Under the pieces are notes generated by a model that did not search any database, was not told the DNA's origin, and saw only the letters and a program-made list of their open reading frames with translations. From Rhodoferax fermentans (GTDB taxonomy: Bacteria > Pseudomonadota > Gammaproteobacteria > Burkholderiales > Burkholderiaceae_C): a stretch of DNA of 64,000 bases. A program made the position numbers and the translations under genes. The stretch is from positions 2,666,001-2,730,000 of the forward strand of contig NZ_MTJN01000002.1 of NCBI RefSeq assembly GCF_002017865.1. Reading direction: 5' to 3'. Of the stretch, positions 34,652 to 44,434 are shown piece after piece. Every line of letters begins with the position of its first letter. The stretch's first letter is position 1.

Positions 34652-35272
34652 CTAAACCCGGTGCGCAACCGTGGTCATCACTTTGGCGGCGGCTTTCATC
34701 AGCCCTTTGACCGGCGCGGGCAGCGTCATGGCGCCCAGTTCCATCGCGTTGTAGGCGTGGCGTGCCTCGTCGTCGATCATCTGCGCGACGATGGCGCGTG
34801 AGGCGTGGTCTCCAGCCGGCAGACGGCTCATGTGGCCTTCCAGGTGGGCTTCGACCTGGTTTTCGGTCTCCACCACAAAGCCTAGGCTCACTGCGTCACC
34901 GAGCTTGCCAGCGAGCAGTCCCAGGCCAAAGGCACCGGCGTACCACAGCGGATTCAGCAACGAGGTGTGTTCACCCAACTCTTTGAGACGCTGTTCGGTC
35001 CACGCCAGATGGTTGGTTTCCTCGGCGCCAGCCTCGATGAAATGGGCGCGTAGGGCTGCATCTTTGGTAGCAAAAGCCTGCGCCGTGTAGAGTGCCTGGG
35101 CACAGACCTCGCCGACGTGGTTGACCCGCATCAGCGCGCCGGCCTCTTTCTTCTCCTGCTCTGACAGCTGGGTCACTTCACCCGGCAGAGTGGGGCAGGG
35201 CTGCGCCGCAGCATGGGACGCAAACACCGTGCGCAAAGCAGAGTCGGCGGCAATGAGAAAACGGTCAATCAT
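34652..35272 (-). CDS. coq7: 3-demethoxyubiquinol 3-hydroxylase (Coq7)
   Basis: Coq7 is a di-iron monooxygenase that adds the last ring hydroxyl in ubiquinone synthesis at the inner membrane face. The 206-residue protein has the iron ligands in MRVNHVGEVCAQ, EAGAEETNHLAW (ExxH), ENQVEAHLEGH and MIDDEARHA (ExxH). The length fits the beta/gammaproteobacterial form. The start at 35272 (MIDRFLIAADSALR) is standard; upstream in-frame codons extend into the gap and are ignored. Confidence 0.95.
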   Translation of the reverse strand: MIDRFLIAADSALRTVFASHAAAQPCPTLPGEVTQLSEQEKKEAGALMRVNHVGEVCAQALYTAQAFATKDAALRAHFIEAGAEETNHLAWTEQRLKELGEHTSLLNPLWYAGAFGLGLLAGKLGDAVSLGFVVETENQVEAHLEGHMSRLPAGDHASRAIVAQMIDDEARHAYNAMELGAMTLPAPVKGLMKAAAKVMTTVAHRV

Positions 35273-35396
35273 GGTGGCTGTCCAAAGTGGGGATGGGGCG
35301 GATTGAGTTGTGGCAAATTGTAGGGTGATGGTCGCTGAATGTGGCCACACACCCTCAATGTGCTTCTTTTCTGTGCACGCGGTTCACCACTTGGCC

Positions 35397-35426
35397 AAAA
35401 AAAAAGCCCCCGAAGGGGCTTTTTTG
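35397..35426. terminator. bidirectional rho-independent terminator
   Basis: AAAAAGCCCC (35401-35410), loop CGAA, GGGGCTTTTT (35415-35424), with A and T runs on both sides. It lies just downstream of the FadL-family gene and upstream of coq7. Confidence 0.9.
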
Positions 35427-35446
35427 AGTTGACGCTGCAACGCAGA

Positions 35447-36760
35447 TCAGAAGGCGTGTGAATATTGCACGCCCAAAATCCAGGCGCTGGCGGCGTAGCT
35501 GCCGGTGACCCGACCACGGCCAATAGACGGTGATCCTGCAGGAGCCCTCTGATCGTTGTCAATTTTTGAATCCTTGAGGTACAAGTAGGTCACGCCAAAG
35601 TCAAACACCGAACCTTTGCTGGGTGTCCATTGGGCACCACCCGAAAGCCAAAGGCGATTGTTGTCCGGTAGCGATACCAGACGGGTTGCGGCCGACTTGA
35701 CAGGTGTCTGATCGTAGGCAATACCCATCTTCAGCTTGACGTCGCTGCTGTACTGGTAGTTGGCGCCCACGGCCACGCGCCAAGCGTCGCGAAATTCCGT
35801 GTCCAACGTCTGTGCCAACGAACCGTCAGATGTCCGAATGATGTCCAGTTTGGGAATGGTGCTCCAGCCTGTCCAGGAAACATCACCCAGCAATTGCCAC
35901 TTGGTGTTGAGCTGATGGGTCCCACTCAAAATAAACATATCTGGCAACTTCAAGCTGGCTGTTGCGGCTCGATCGCTGCTGGGGACCGGCGTCGCGCCAA
36001 CGATATTGATATTGCCGGTGAGATCGTAGCTGACTGTGGACCGGTAAGACACACCAATTTTGGTGTCTGGTGAAACGGTAAACAGCGCGCCCACATTCCA
36101 TCCCCACGAGTCATCTTGAAGATCGAGTTTCAAAGGTGAAGCAGAGAAATTTAACGCCCCACCTCCGCCAACTACTGCCCCCACCTGACGGGTGTAGTCC
36201 GCTGTTAGGCGCTGCCAGCTTAAGCCTGCGCCCACCGACACCTTGTCATTCACCCGGTAGGCGATGGATGGATTGATGTTGTAAGTCTTGACGTCAAACA
36301 TCGTGGCTTGAGCTGCGCCAATCCAGGGGTTGTCGTACTCTGTTTTCATGCCAAACGGGGCACCCATGCCCACCCCCACATACAGATCCTTGTTCAAGGC
36401 CCAGGACAGGTAGGCGTTGGGCACAAAGCCCCATCCGCCGCCATCACCACCGTTGCCAGAACCTGGCAGTTTGCTGCCAGGAAAACTGGCACCAATGGTT
36501 GACCCTTGGTCTGTGAACTTGAAACTGGTTCCGATGGCCGCCATGCCGCCTGAAAACTCGCGATCCTGTAACTGGGTCATACCCGCCGGGTTGTAAAAAA
36601 TGGTGCTGGCGTTATCCGCAATCGCCGCTGAGCCCGCATAAGCATTGCCCAGGCCGCTCGCATTTTGTTCAATCAATTGAAAGCCTGAGGCCGACACGTA
36701 GTTGGCAAACAGGCCCAGGACCAGTGCCGGGATCAGTTTCATTTGGGATGGAATGGCCAT
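35447..36760 (-). CDS. FadL/TodX-family outer membrane transport protein
   Basis: The 437-residue protein is an outer-membrane beta-barrel of the OMPP1/FadL/TodX family, which lets long-chain fatty acids or hydrophobic compounds enter. It has a signal peptide (MKLIPALVLGLFANYVSASG), then the hallmark GFQLIEQNASGLGNAYAGSA and ASTIFYNPAGMTQL hatch region, followed by alternating barrel strands ending in the aromatic terminus YSHAF. AGAGGAAACAAC precedes ATG 36760, deciding this start. It is monocistronic and ends at a strong terminator. Confidence 0.93.
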   Translation of the reverse strand: MAIPSQMKLIPALVLGLFANYVSASGFQLIEQNASGLGNAYAGSAAIADNASTIFYNPAGMTQLQDREFSGGMAAIGTSFKFTDQGSTIGASFPGSKLPGSGNGGDGGGWGFVPNAYLSWALNKDLYVGVGMGAPFGMKTEYDNPWIGAAQATMFDVKTYNINPSIAYRVNDKVSVGAGLSWQRLTADYTRQVGAVVGGGGALNFSASPLKLDLQDDSWGWNVGALFTVSPDTKIGVSYRSTVSYDLTGNINIVGATPVPSSDRAATASLKLPDMFILSGTHQLNTKWQLLGDVSWTGWSTIPKLDIIRTSDGSLAQTLDTEFRDAWRVAVGANYQYSSDVKLKMGIAYDQTPVKSAATRLVSLPDNNRLWLSGGAQWTPSKGSVFDFGVTYLYLKDSKIDNDQRAPAGSPSIGRGRVTGSYAASAWILGVQYSHAF

Positions 36761-37252
36761 GTTGTTTCCTCTGAATAATGGTTTGTAGAAAGCGTCTCCT
36801 AAAACAGCCCAAGCGCTTTTGCAGCCGGATGGGGTGCGGCTGTTCATTTAACCCAAGTGTCAACGCCAGACGGCCTGTGCGATGGTTTGAATAAAAAAGA
36901 ACGGTCGTGCTGTTTGATCGGATGTTGCACGTATTTGTCGGCCACCATGGGAGGGGTTTTCCCTGCTACATCTGCAAGCTCTGTCAGTCGGGTAGGGTGA
37001 CATCACTGCGACAAAGTGGCAAAACGCTCAGACGAGCCGCATTGTCTGAGCAGGGAAATCCCCAGTCTGGTGTGTGTTGCTATCACGCTACAAACCACCC
37101 CTCTTTACCTGCGAAACAAAAATGAAACATGGCTGTGCTGGTGTTTTTTGCAGAGACAGTGGTCAAATCAAACACGCGATGTTTCATCCGCCCGTTTGAA
37201 CAAGTTGAACAACAGCGCTCAAACGTTTTGTTAATTTTTTGGAGTTTTACTC
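36761..37252. promoter_or_regulatory. divergent region before FadL-type and porin genes
   Basis: About 490 bases without a gene. It must hold both promoters. ATGAAACAT (37122-37130) and ATGTTTCAT (37179-37187) are perfect inverted 9-mers 48 bases apart in the probable porin leader; the intervening sequence includes a T6 run. TTTTTTGGAGTTTTACTC directly precedes the porin ATG and contains its ribosome site. Confidence 0.5.
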
Positions 37253-38290
37253 ATGAAAAAAAGTCTGATTGCTTTGGCAGTTCTCGCTGCTTCCGGCGCC
37301 GCTATGGCCCAATCTTCCGTGACTGTTTACGGTATTGCTGACGTTTGGTTTGGCAGTGCCAAGTCAACTGTTGGTGGTGTGAGCGTGCGCGATACGCTTT
37401 TGGAAAGCGGCGGTGTGAACAGTTCGCGTTGGGGCATCAAAGGTTCTGAAGACTTGGGCGGTGGTTTGAAAGCCAACTTCGTTTTGGAACAAGGGTTCAA
37501 TCTGGATGACGGTTCTTCGAAGGACTTGGCTACCAAATTGAATGGCGACGACGCAACCGGTTCGGCTGCATTCTCCCGCCAGTCTTACGTCGGTTTCTCC
37601 GGCGGCTTTGGTGAAGTCAAGTTGGGCAAAATGTGGACTGCCTATGATGACGTGAACGGCGCTTCTGATGCCGTGTTTGACTCCAAGCTGTCGCCCATGA
37701 ACTGGATTTTCGCCAGCACCGGCTACAACTCCAACCCCGGTAACAGCATTTACTACGCAACTCCGACTTTTGGCGGTTTTGCTGGTGCAGTCAGCTACAG
37801 CCTGGGCGAAGACAAAACCACGACGCTCAGCGCCTCGTCTATCGCCAGCTACAACCTGACTTACGCTGCAGGCCCCCTGGCTGTGCAATTCGGTTACCAA
37901 GTTGAAGACAACAACACTTTTGCCAATGATGCGAAGTTCACCCGTTTGGGCGCAACTTATGACTTCGGCATTGCCAAGCTCTATGCCACCTACGGCAAGG
38001 TCACTAATGTTGGTCACGACACGACTTTTGATGCCAAAGAGTACCAAATCGGTGTGGATTACCCTGTGACGTCGGCTCTGACTCTGTCTGCCAGCTATGC
38101 CAAATCTGATGATGACCGTTCCAACGGTGCATTTGAAGAATCGCGTAAAGGCTACGGCATTGGCGCTTCTTACACTTTGTCCAAGCGTACCTTCCTGTAC
38201 GGCGGCTACACCTCCAACAAGTTCACGAACAACGGCACTGCCGACGACAAGTTGAACATCTTGGCTGTGGGCGTGCAACACCGTTTCTAA
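37253..38290 (+). CDS. general porin, Omp32-like (first of tandem pair)
   Basis: The 345-residue protein forms a trimeric 16-strand porin of the Gram-negative porin family 4 type common in Comamonadaceae. The signal peptide ends at AMAQ, followed by SSVTVYGIADVWFG, GVNSSRWGIKGSEDLGGGLKA (shortened in print), FSRQSYVGFSGGFGEVKLGK and the terminal strand LAVGVQHRF with C-terminal phenylalanine. It allows small, mainly anionic solutes through the outer membrane. GGAG lies 9 bases before the ATG. A terminator follows, so it is transcribed alone. It is paralogous to the next gene. Confidence 0.95.
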   Translation: MKKSLIALAVLAASGAAMAQSSVTVYGIADVWFGSAKSTVGGVSVRDTLLESGGVNSSRWGIKGSEDLGGGLKANFVLEQGFNLDDGSSKDLATKLNGDDATGSAAFSRQSYVGFSGGFGEVKLGKMWTAYDDVNGASDAVFDSKLSPMNWIFASTGYNSNPGNSIYYATPTFGGFAGAVSYSLGEDKTTTLSASSIASYNLTYAAGPLAVQFGYQVEDNNTFANDAKFTRLGATYDFGIAKLYATYGKVTNVGHDTTFDAKEYQIGVDYPVTSALTLSASYAKSDDDRSNGAFEESRKGYGIGASYTLSKRTFLYGGYTSNKFTNNGTADDKLNILAVGVQHRF

Positions 38291-38327
38291 TCTGACGCTG
38301 ACGCAAGTCAGCTAACGGTTAAAACCA

Positions 38328-38361
38328 TAAACCCCACCCGGGCAACCAGGTGGGGTTTTTT
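38328..38361 (+). terminator. rho-independent terminator of first porin
   Basis: AACCCCACC (38330-38338) pairs with GGTGGGGTT (38349-38357), followed by TTTTAT. Confidence 0.9.
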
Positions 38362-38389
38362 ATATCTGGAGAAGTCTGAAGGGGTAATG

Positions 38390-38434
38390 AAAAAAGATAG
38401 CTATCTGTCCTTTATTCATAAGGGCTAACCGCCA
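38390..38434. repeat. dispersed AT-rich palindromic repeat, copy 2
   Basis: GATAGCTATCTGTCCTTTAT then TCATAAGGGCTAACCGCC, same layout as the other copies. Confidence 0.75.
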
Positions 38435-38747
38435 ATTATTGATGGATTTCAGTGCATGATGAAAACTTACGTGCGCCAGTGTTTTAGCCGCAACCAAAGG
38501 TCGTCGAGCTGACGGCTGGCTGACGTCGTCTATGGGCCAATTTCAATTTCATGCACCAGCATGTGCTTTTTGAAGTGTTGCAAGAGCGCAACGATCGCAC
38601 CAAATTTGAGCGCGTTTTGGGGGAATAAGGAGTCAGCTGTCATGTTCCTCTGTTTCAATAGGCTTTAACTTCCTGAGCAAGGAGGTTGGCCCGGGGTTCT
38701 GAGACTTTCTGTCTGGAATCCTCCGTTTAACCTTGGAGAAATCTGAA

Positions 38748-39758
38748 ATGAAAAAATCGTTGATCGCGCTGGCCGTTTTGGCAGCATCTGGCGCTGCTAT
38801 GGCCCAATCTTCTGTGACTATGTACGGTATCGCTGACGTCTGGTTTGGCACTGTCAAGACCAACAACGGTACTTCCAGCCTGACACAGACCAAATTGGAA
38901 AGTGGTGGCGTGAATGGTTCGCGTTGGGGCCTGAAGGGTTCTGAGGACCTGGGTGGTGGTTTGATGGCCAACTTCCAGTTGGAACAAGGTATGAACATGG
39001 ATGATGGTTCTGGTGCTAGCACCACTGCAACCGCATTCGCTCGCCAATCCTGGGTCGGTTTGTCTGGTGGCTTTGGTGCCGTCAAACTGGGTCGTATGCC
39101 CACCCCCTTCGATGATGTGAACGGTGCAGCTAATGCTGTGTTCGACTCCAAATTGTCTGGCGTGAACGATGTTTTCCGCAGCACCGCTTACACCGTTCGT
39201 CCGAACAACTCCCTGTACTACCAAGCACCGACATTTGCTGGTTTCAGCGGTGCCATCAGCTACAGCCTGGGTGAAGACAAGACGACTACGACCGATGCTA
39301 CCTCTACCACCAGCATGAACTTGACCTATGCAGCTGGCCCCTTGGCAGTGCAATTTGCTTATCAAGTTGAAGATATCGTCAACACGGTGGCTTTGAACGC
39401 TGACAAGAAGTACACCCGTCTGGGTGCATCTTACGACTTTGGTGTTGCCACTGTTAAAGCTTCTTATGGCAAGGCTGCTAATGTCGCCAACACGGACGGC
39501 CAAGACGCCTCTGATTACCAAATCGGTTTGGATTTCCCCGTTTCTTCTGCTTTGACTTTGTCGGGCAATTTCGCCAAGTCTGACGACAACGGCGCTTTGG
39601 GTGATGCAGAACGCACTGGTTATGGCCTTGGCGCTAAGTACACACTGTCCAAGCGCACCTTCGTGTACGGTGGTTACCGTCATGCCAAGACCGACAACGT
39701 GTCTACGCCTGACACCAAGACCGACGTGTTCGCTGTTGGCGTGCAACACCGCTTCTAA
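38748..39758 (+). CDS. general porin, Omp32-like (second of tandem pair)
   Basis: The 336-residue porin shares its whole signal peptide and most conserved blocks with the upstream porin: SSVTMYGIADVWFG, GVNGSRWGLKGSEDLGGGL, FARQSWVGLSGGFGAVKLGR and FAVGVQHRF. Differences are concentrated in the middle loops (for example the constriction-loop region DDVNGAANAVFDSKLSGVND), which would change pore selectivity. ATG 38748 follows GGAG with a 9-base spacer. It has its own terminator, so the two copies can be regulated separately. Confidence 0.95.
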   Translation: MKKSLIALAVLAASGAAMAQSSVTMYGIADVWFGTVKTNNGTSSLTQTKLESGGVNGSRWGLKGSEDLGGGLMANFQLEQGMNMDDGSGASTTATAFARQSWVGLSGGFGAVKLGRMPTPFDDVNGAANAVFDSKLSGVNDVFRSTAYTVRPNNSLYYQAPTFAGFSGAISYSLGEDKTTTTDATSTTSMNLTYAAGPLAVQFAYQVEDIVNTVALNADKKYTRLGASYDFGVATVKASYGKAANVANTDGQDASDYQIGLDFPVSSALTLSGNFAKSDDNGALGDAERTGYGLGAKYTLSKRTFVYGGYRHAKTDNVSTPDTKTDVFAVGVQHRF

Positions 39759-39796
39759 TCCGACGCTGGCGTCAGCCAGCTGAGGTTTAGAAACCA

Positions 39797-39831
39797 AAAA
39801 ACCCGCCTGGGAAACCCGGCGGGTTTTTTTA
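39797..39831 (+). terminator. rho-independent terminator of second porin
   Basis: ACCCGCC (39801-39807) pairs with GGCGGGT (39818-39824), followed by seven T residues. Confidence 0.9.
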
Positions 39832-39910
39832 TGTCTGTGACAAGAGTCGTGGCATGCAGCACCCGGGTCAGACCAATGGCCTGTGCGGGCTGCCAGATGC
39901 ACCCGCCAGC

Positions 39911-40507
39911 TCAAAAATAGTCGTTGTAGATGTGGTGGGTCAGGAACACGTCAACGGCGGCCATGCCGGCGCTGGAGGCGGCTTGCAGGCCCAGTTGGGC
40001 GTCTTCGAAGACCACACATTGGCCGGGGTCCACACCCAGCAGTTCGGCGCAGCGCAAAAAAGTGTCGGGTGCCGGTTTAGGGTGGTCGACTTGGTCCGCG
40101 CCCACCACCGCGTCCAGGTAGGTGTCCATGCCACATTGCTGCAACACCAGCAGCGCCTCGGCGGTGTTGGCACCGGTGCCAATGGCCATAGGTTTTTTGC
40201 CGTGGTACTGTTTGACCAGGTCGAACAAGGCCGTTGGTTTGACAAAACGGCGCACGTTGTCACGCACACACTGTTCTTTGAACTCATTCATCTCGTCCAG
40301 GCTGGCCGAGACCGTGCAGTCAAACTTCTCGATCAGAAAAACCAACGTCTCCTTGGTCGGAACACCGGCCAAGGAGCGCATCAGCGGTCCGTCAATGGGA
40401 ATGTGGTACTTGTTGAGTGTGGCTCTCCAGCTGAACTCGTGTAACTGGCCGCTGTCGACCAGTGTGCCATCCATATCAAAAATGAGAGCTACATAATCAT
40501 CATACAT
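39911..40507 (-). CDS. HAD-family sugar phosphatase, YqaB-like
   Basis: The 198-residue protein is a haloacid dehalogenase-type hydrolase like beta-phosphoglucomutase or the fructose-1-phosphatase YqaB. The nucleophile and acid/base are D11 and D13 (FDMDGTLVDS); AIGTGA, KPAPDTFLRCAELLG and VFEDAQLGLQAA supply motifs II to IV. It probably dephosphorylates a sugar phosphate in the cytoplasm. It starts 28 bases after the araA stop in the same direction and may be the last gene of the arabinose operon; the gap contains a repeat-like sequence. Confidence 0.88.
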   Translation of the reverse strand: MYDDYVALIFDMDGTLVDSGQLHEFSWRATLNKYHIPIDGPLMRSLAGVPTKETLVFLIEKFDCTVSASLDEMNEFKEQCVRDNVRRFVKPTALFDLVKQYHGKKPMAIGTGANTAEALLVLQQCGMDTYLDAVVGADQVDHPKPAPDTFLRCAELLGVDPGQCVVFEDAQLGLQAASSAGMAAVDVFLTHHIYNDYF

Positions 40508-40527
40508 AAGGGCTATAGGCAGAAACT
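40485..40527. repeat. partial dispersed repeat at the HAD gene start
   Basis: AGAGCTACATAATCATCATA followed by CATAAGGGCTATAGGC has the right arm of the family (ATAAGGGCTA.AGGC) but a divergent left arm. It supplies the first codons of the HAD gene. Confidence 0.4.
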
Positions 40528-40534
40528 CTGGTCG

Positions 40535-42037
40535 TCAGAGTCCCTGGTTCAAGTGGTAATAAGCCCCATTGTGACGCAGCTCGGTTTTGATGCCGCGCAC
40601 CGTGGTGTCGGCTCCGATCACCACCGCTTCGATGCCCGCCATCTCGGCCAGGTCCACCGCCTCGTCGGCGGTGATGCCTTGGGTGTAGGCGCTGTGGTGG
40701 GCACCACCAGCATGGATCCAGGCCGCTGCCGCCACCGCCAGGTTCGGGCGGGGTTGCCACAGGGCTTTGGCCACCGGCAAGTTGGGCAACTCTTGTGCCG
40801 GGGTCACGGTGTCGACCTCGTTGATGATCATGCGAAAACGCGTGCCCATGTCGATCACCGAGATGTTGATTGCCGGGCCCGCTTTGCCGGTGAACAGCAG
40901 GCGTGCGATGTCCTTGCGGCAGCCGATGGTGTGCAAATGCACTTCCAGCTTCGGTTTCGCGGCGGCAATCGACGGGCAGACTTCGAGCATGTGGGCACCC
41001 AGCACCTGGCCGACTGCGCCAAAGTTGTAGGTGTAGTCCTCCATGAACGAGGTGCCACCGCTACGGCCCTTGGACATGACCTTGGCGATACGCACCATGG
41101 CGGCTGTTTTCCAGTCACCTTCACCGCCGTAGCCAAAACCTTGGCTCATCAGACGTTGGGTCGCCAGGCCGGGCAGGTTGGTGGTGCCGGTCAGGTTTTC
41201 AAAACAGTTGGTGAAGGCACCGAAGCCGCCCTCGGTCAGGAACTTGTGCAGGCCCAGCTCCAGGCGGGCTTCGTTTTGCAACATCTCAAACTGGTGGGCA
41301 TCGGCCAGCAGGGCGGGAGACACTTCGTAGTCTGCTTTGTAGATCTCGATTTGCTGGGCCACTTGCGCATCGGTGATGGTGGCAACCGCTTCCTGCAGGT
41401 CGCCCAGGCCAAACGCGTGCACTTCGTAGCCGAACTGGATCTGCGCAGAGACCTTGTCGCCTTCGGTCACCGCCACCTGGCGCATGTTGTCGCCAAAACG
41501 CGCGACCTTCAGGTTCTGGCTCTCAAACCAGCCCATGGCCACGCGGCACCAGCTGTCGATGTCGGCCTGCACACGCGGGTCGGCCCAATGGCCCACCACC
41601 ACCTTGCGGTCTTGGCGCAGGCGGGTGCTGATGTGGCCGAACTCGCGGTCACCGTGGGCACTCTGGTTCAGGTTCATGAAATGCATGTTGATATCGGCAA
41701 ACGGCAGTTCGGCGTTGAACTGGGTGTGCAGATGCATATAGGGTTTGCGCAGCGCCTTCAGGCCCGCAATCCACATCTTGGCGGGAGAGAAGGTGTGCAT
41801 CCACAGGATCACGCCGACGCAGTTGAGTGCGCTGTTGGCGGCCTGGCAGACCGCCAGGATGTCGGAGGGGGACACCACCGTGTCTTTGGCCACGACCTTG
41901 ATCGAGATGGCCTCGGAGGCACTCAGGCTGCTGGCAATGGTCTGGCTGTTCTCAGCCACCTGGGCCAACACACCTGGGCCGTACAAATGTTGTGAGCCGG
42001 TGATCAGCCAGACTTCTTTGGTATCGAAAACTTTCAT
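40535..42037 (-). CDS. araA: L-arabinose isomerase
   Basis: AraA converts L-arabinose to L-ribulose in the cytoplasm. The 500-residue length is normal, and conserved blocks are clear: [14 protein letters not shown] at the N-terminus, [62 protein letters not shown] and [17 protein letters not shown], with the metal-binding glutamates and histidines of the family. A GAGGAGCATTCC leader gives a good ribosome site. It lies downstream of araD and araB, an araB-araD-araA order. Confidence 0.97.
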   Translation of the reverse strand: MKVFDTKEVWLITGSQHLYGPGVLAQVAENSQTIASSLSASEAISIKVVAKDTVVSPSDILAVCQAANSALNCVGVILWMHTFSPAKMWIAGLKALRKPYMHLHTQFNAELPFADINMHFMNLNQSAHGDREFGHISTRLRQDRKVVVGHWADPRVQADIDSWCRVAMGWFESQNLKVARFGDNMRQVAVTEGDKVSAQIQFGYEVHAFGLGDLQEAVATITDAQVAQQIEIYKADYEVSPALLADAHQFEMLQNEARLELGLHKFLTEGGFGAFTNCFENLTGTTNLPGLATQRLMSQGFGYGGEGDWKTAAMVRIAKVMSKGRSGGTSFMEDYTYNFGAVGQVLGAHMLEVCPSIAAAKPKLEVHLHTIGCRKDIARLLFTGKAGPAINISVIDMGTRFRMIINEVDTVTPAQELPNLPVAKALWQPRPNLAVAAAAWIHAGGAHHSAYTQGITADEAVDLAEMAGIEAVVIGADTTVRGIKTELRHNGAYYHLNQGL

Positions 42038-42049
42038 GGAATGCTCCTC

Positions 42050-42094
42050 AAAAAATAGCTAACAGCCCAGGTATTTACTGGGCTTGACCGTAAT
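42050..42094. repeat. dispersed repeat between araA and araD
   Basis: AATAGCTAACAGCCCAGGTA then TTTACTGGGCTTGACCG; the arms AGCCCAG/CTGGGCT are inverted. It includes the last codons of araD. Confidence 0.5.
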
Positions 42095-42770
42095 AAGCGT
42101 TCTTGCCGTGTTTGCGCAAGAAGTGTTTGTCGATGATGGTTTGCTTCAAGGACCTGATGTCCGGGCGCAGGGTCTGGGTCAGGTAGGCCATGTGCGCCAC
42201 TTCTTCCAAAATTACCGCGTTGTAAACCGCTTTGGCGGCGTCTTTGCCCCAGGTGAAAGGGCCGTGACCAGCGACGATGACCATGGGTGCGTCGTCCGGG
42301 CTGCGGCCAGCGAAGCAGTCGGTGATCTGCACACCGGTTTCTTCTTCGTAGTCGCGCGCGATCTGGGCGTCTGTGATCAATGCGGTGCAGGGGATGTCGC
42401 CGTAAACAAAATCGGCATGGGTGGTGCCAAAGCAGGGGATAGGCCGCTGGGTCTGCGCCCAGGCCGTGGCAAAGGTGGAGTGGGTGTGAGTCACTCCACC
42501 AATGCTGGCAAAGTGCCGGTACAAATAAGTATGGGTGCGGGTGTCGGACGAGGGTTTGAGTTTGCCCTCCACCACGGTGTTGTCGAGGTCCACAATCACC
42601 ATGTCATCTGGTGTCAGCTCGGCATACGGCACACCGCTGGGTTTGATGGCAATGACCCCTTTGGCGCGATCGATTTCCGACACATTGCCAAAGTTGTAGA
42701 CCACCAGCTTGCGCCGGTCCAGCTCCATATTGGCCTCATAGGCCGCGCGTTTGAGTTCGGTGTAACTCAT
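42075..42770 (-). CDS. araD: L-ribulose-5-phosphate 4-epimerase
   Basis: AraD converts L-ribulose 5-phosphate to D-xylulose 5-phosphate, the last step of the arabinose pathway. The 231-residue class II aldolase-fold protein has IKPSGVPYAELTPDDMV, GGVTHTHSTFATAWAQ with the zinc-binding histidines, HADFVYGDIPCT and VAGHGPFTWG with the third histidine. Its start overlaps the araB stop by 4 bases (ATGA), so the two are translationally coupled. Confidence 0.97.
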   Translation of the reverse strand: MSYTELKRAAYEANMELDRRKLVVYNFGNVSEIDRAKGVIAIKPSGVPYAELTPDDMVIVDLDNTVVEGKLKPSSDTRTHTYLYRHFASIGGVTHTHSTFATAWAQTQRPIPCFGTTHADFVYGDIPCTALITDAQIARDYEEETGVQITDCFAGRSPDDAPMVIVAGHGPFTWGKDAAKAVYNAVILEEVAHMAYLTQTLRPDIRSLKQTIIDKHFLRKHGKNAYYGQAQ

Positions 42771-44434
42771 GGCTTTCCTTCGTTGACATAGGCGCCCAGG
42801 TGTTGGTAGCGCGCATAGAGCTTTTCGTAAGCCTGCGCCGCCTCGGCGTTGGGCATGTAGGTTTTGCAGACAGGGGAGGCCATGACAGCCTGGGCGCTGG
42901 CCACATTGGCGTGTGCCCCACCGACGGTGGCGGCAAAAATGGCGGCGCCCAGGGCGCAGCTCTGTTCACTCTCCAACACGTCAATCGGGCAGTTCCAGAC
43001 GTCGGCGCAGACCTGCATGACAAAGTCCGACTTCTTGGAAATACCACCAATCACCACCACGGCGTTGATCGCAATACCTTCTTCCTTGAAGCGCTCGATG
43101 ATGGCACGGGCACCAAAGGCGGTGGCTTCCACCAGTGCGCGAAACACCTGCGGTGCCTGGCTGCCCATCTTCAGGCCGGTGAGGGCCATGGCCACAGTCT
43201 GGTCGGCATCGGGGGTGCGGCGGCCATTGACCCAATCCAGCGCGGTGATACCGGTTTCTGCGACCGCGAGTTTGGCCGCTTCAACTCCCAGTGCCGCCAA
43301 GGTATGGTCTTCAATCTCCTGGATCAGCTGGTGTTTGGTGGCCTCGTCGATCAAGCTGCTGCGCTGCAGCAAGTTGGTTGTGGGCCAGTTGACCAGGTTG
43401 CGGAACCAGGCATACAGGTCGCCAAAGGCGGACTGACCCGCCTCCAGCCCCACCAGGCCGGGCATCACCGAGCCGTCCACCTGGCCACAGATGCCGCGCA
43501 CCGATTTGTCGCCGATGTCGGCGTAGCTGGCCACGGTGATGTCACAGGTGGAGGTGCCCATGATTTTGGTCAATACACCCGGTTTGACGTTGGCCGCCAC
43601 GGCACCCATGTGGCAATCAAAAGCGCCAAAACCGACCGCTGTGCCCACTGGCAGGCCCAGTTTGTCAGCCCATTCTGCGGTGAGTCGGCCACACAACTGG
43701 TCGGCGGTGAAGGTCTCGACCGGCAGCCGGTCACGCAAACCACTCAGCAGCGGGTCAATACCTGCAAAGAAGGCGTCGGGCGGGTAACCTCCCCAGCTGG
43801 CATGCCACATCAGTTTGTGCCCGGTGGCGCAGCGCCCCATGCGTAGCTTGTCGGGGTGGGTGGTGCCGGTCAGAACGGCCGATATCCAGTCGCAGTGTTC
43901 GACCCACATATAAGCAGCTTTGGCCACCGCCGGGTCAGCGCGCATCACGTGCAAGGCTTTGGCCCAGTACCACTCCGAAGAGTAAATGCCACCCTCAAAC
44001 TTCAGGTAGTTTTCCGGTGCCTGGTGAGCGGCTGCGGTGATCTGTTGCGCCTCTTTGACGGCGGTGTGGTCTTTCCACAGGACAAACATCGCGTTGGGAT
44101 TGGTGGCGAACTCAGGCAGCAAGGCCAGTGCCACACCGTCGCGGTTCAAGGCGATCGGGGTCGAGCCGGTGGTGTCAAAACTCAGGCCCACCACCTGCTG
44201 GGCAGCACCCGCCGGGGCTTTTTGCCACAGGGCCTGCACGGCTTCGACCAAACTGTCGGTGTAGTCCAGCGGGTGCTGGCGAAACTGGTCTTTGGCGGGC
44301 GCGCAAAACAGGCCTTGGCTCCAGCGTGGGTAGTACACCACGGCACTCGCCACTTCTTCGCCGGTTTGCGCATTCACCAACAGCGCCCTGACCGAATCAC
44401 TGCCGTAATCCAGACCCAATGCATAAGAGCTCAT
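42767..44434 (-). CDS. araB: ribulokinase
   Basis: AraB phosphorylates L-ribulose with ATP. The 555-residue FGGY-family kinase shows ALGLDYGSDSVRALLVN (phosphate loop 1), GLSFDTTGSTPI, FGAFDCHMGAVAANVKPGVLTK and VVIGGISKKSDFVMQVCADV near the C-terminus. The ATG at 44434 fits the family start (SSYALGLDYGSDS); nine extra codons upstream are not needed. It is the first gene of the araBDA operon, with a 254-base upstream region that holds two palindromic motifs. Confidence 0.96.
   Translation of the reverse strand: MSSYALGLDYGSDSVRALLVNAQTGEEVASAVVYYPRWSQGLFCAPAKDQFRQHPLDYTDSLVEAVQALWQKAPAGAAQQVVGLSFDTTGSTPIALNRDGVALALLPEFATNPNAMFVLWKDHTAVKEAQQITAAAHQAPENYLKFEGGIYSSEWYWAKALHVMRADPAVAKAAYMWVEHCDWISAVLTGTTHPDKLRMGRCATGHKLMWHASWGGYPPDAFFAGIDPLLSGLRDRLPVETFTADQLCGRLTAEWADKLGLPVGTAVGFGAFDCHMGAVAANVKPGVLTKIMGTSTCDITVASYADIGDKSVRGICGQVDGSVMPGLVGLEAGQSAFGDLYAWFRNLVNWPTTNLLQRSSLIDEATKHQLIQEIEDHTLAALGVEAAKLAVAETGITALDWVNGRRTPDADQTVAMALTGLKMGSQAPQVFRALVEATAFGARAIIERFKEEGIAINAVVVIGGISKKSDFVMQVCADVWNCPIDVLESEQSCALGAAIFAATVGGAHANVASAQAVMASPVCKTYMPNAEAAQAYEKLYARYQHLGAYVNEGKP

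Larger units (their letters stand above)
38291..38747. other. gap between the tandem porins
   Basis: Besides the terminator of the first porin (38328-38361) and one copy of the dispersed repeat (38390-38434), no gene is seen. The promoter of the second porin should lie in 38440-38730; CTTGGAGAAATCTGAA before ATG 38748 includes the ribosome site. Confidence 0.5.

Noticed and set aside
40553..41995. Plus-strand 480-codon frame opposite araA
   Set aside because: Antisense shadow of a conserved isomerase gene.
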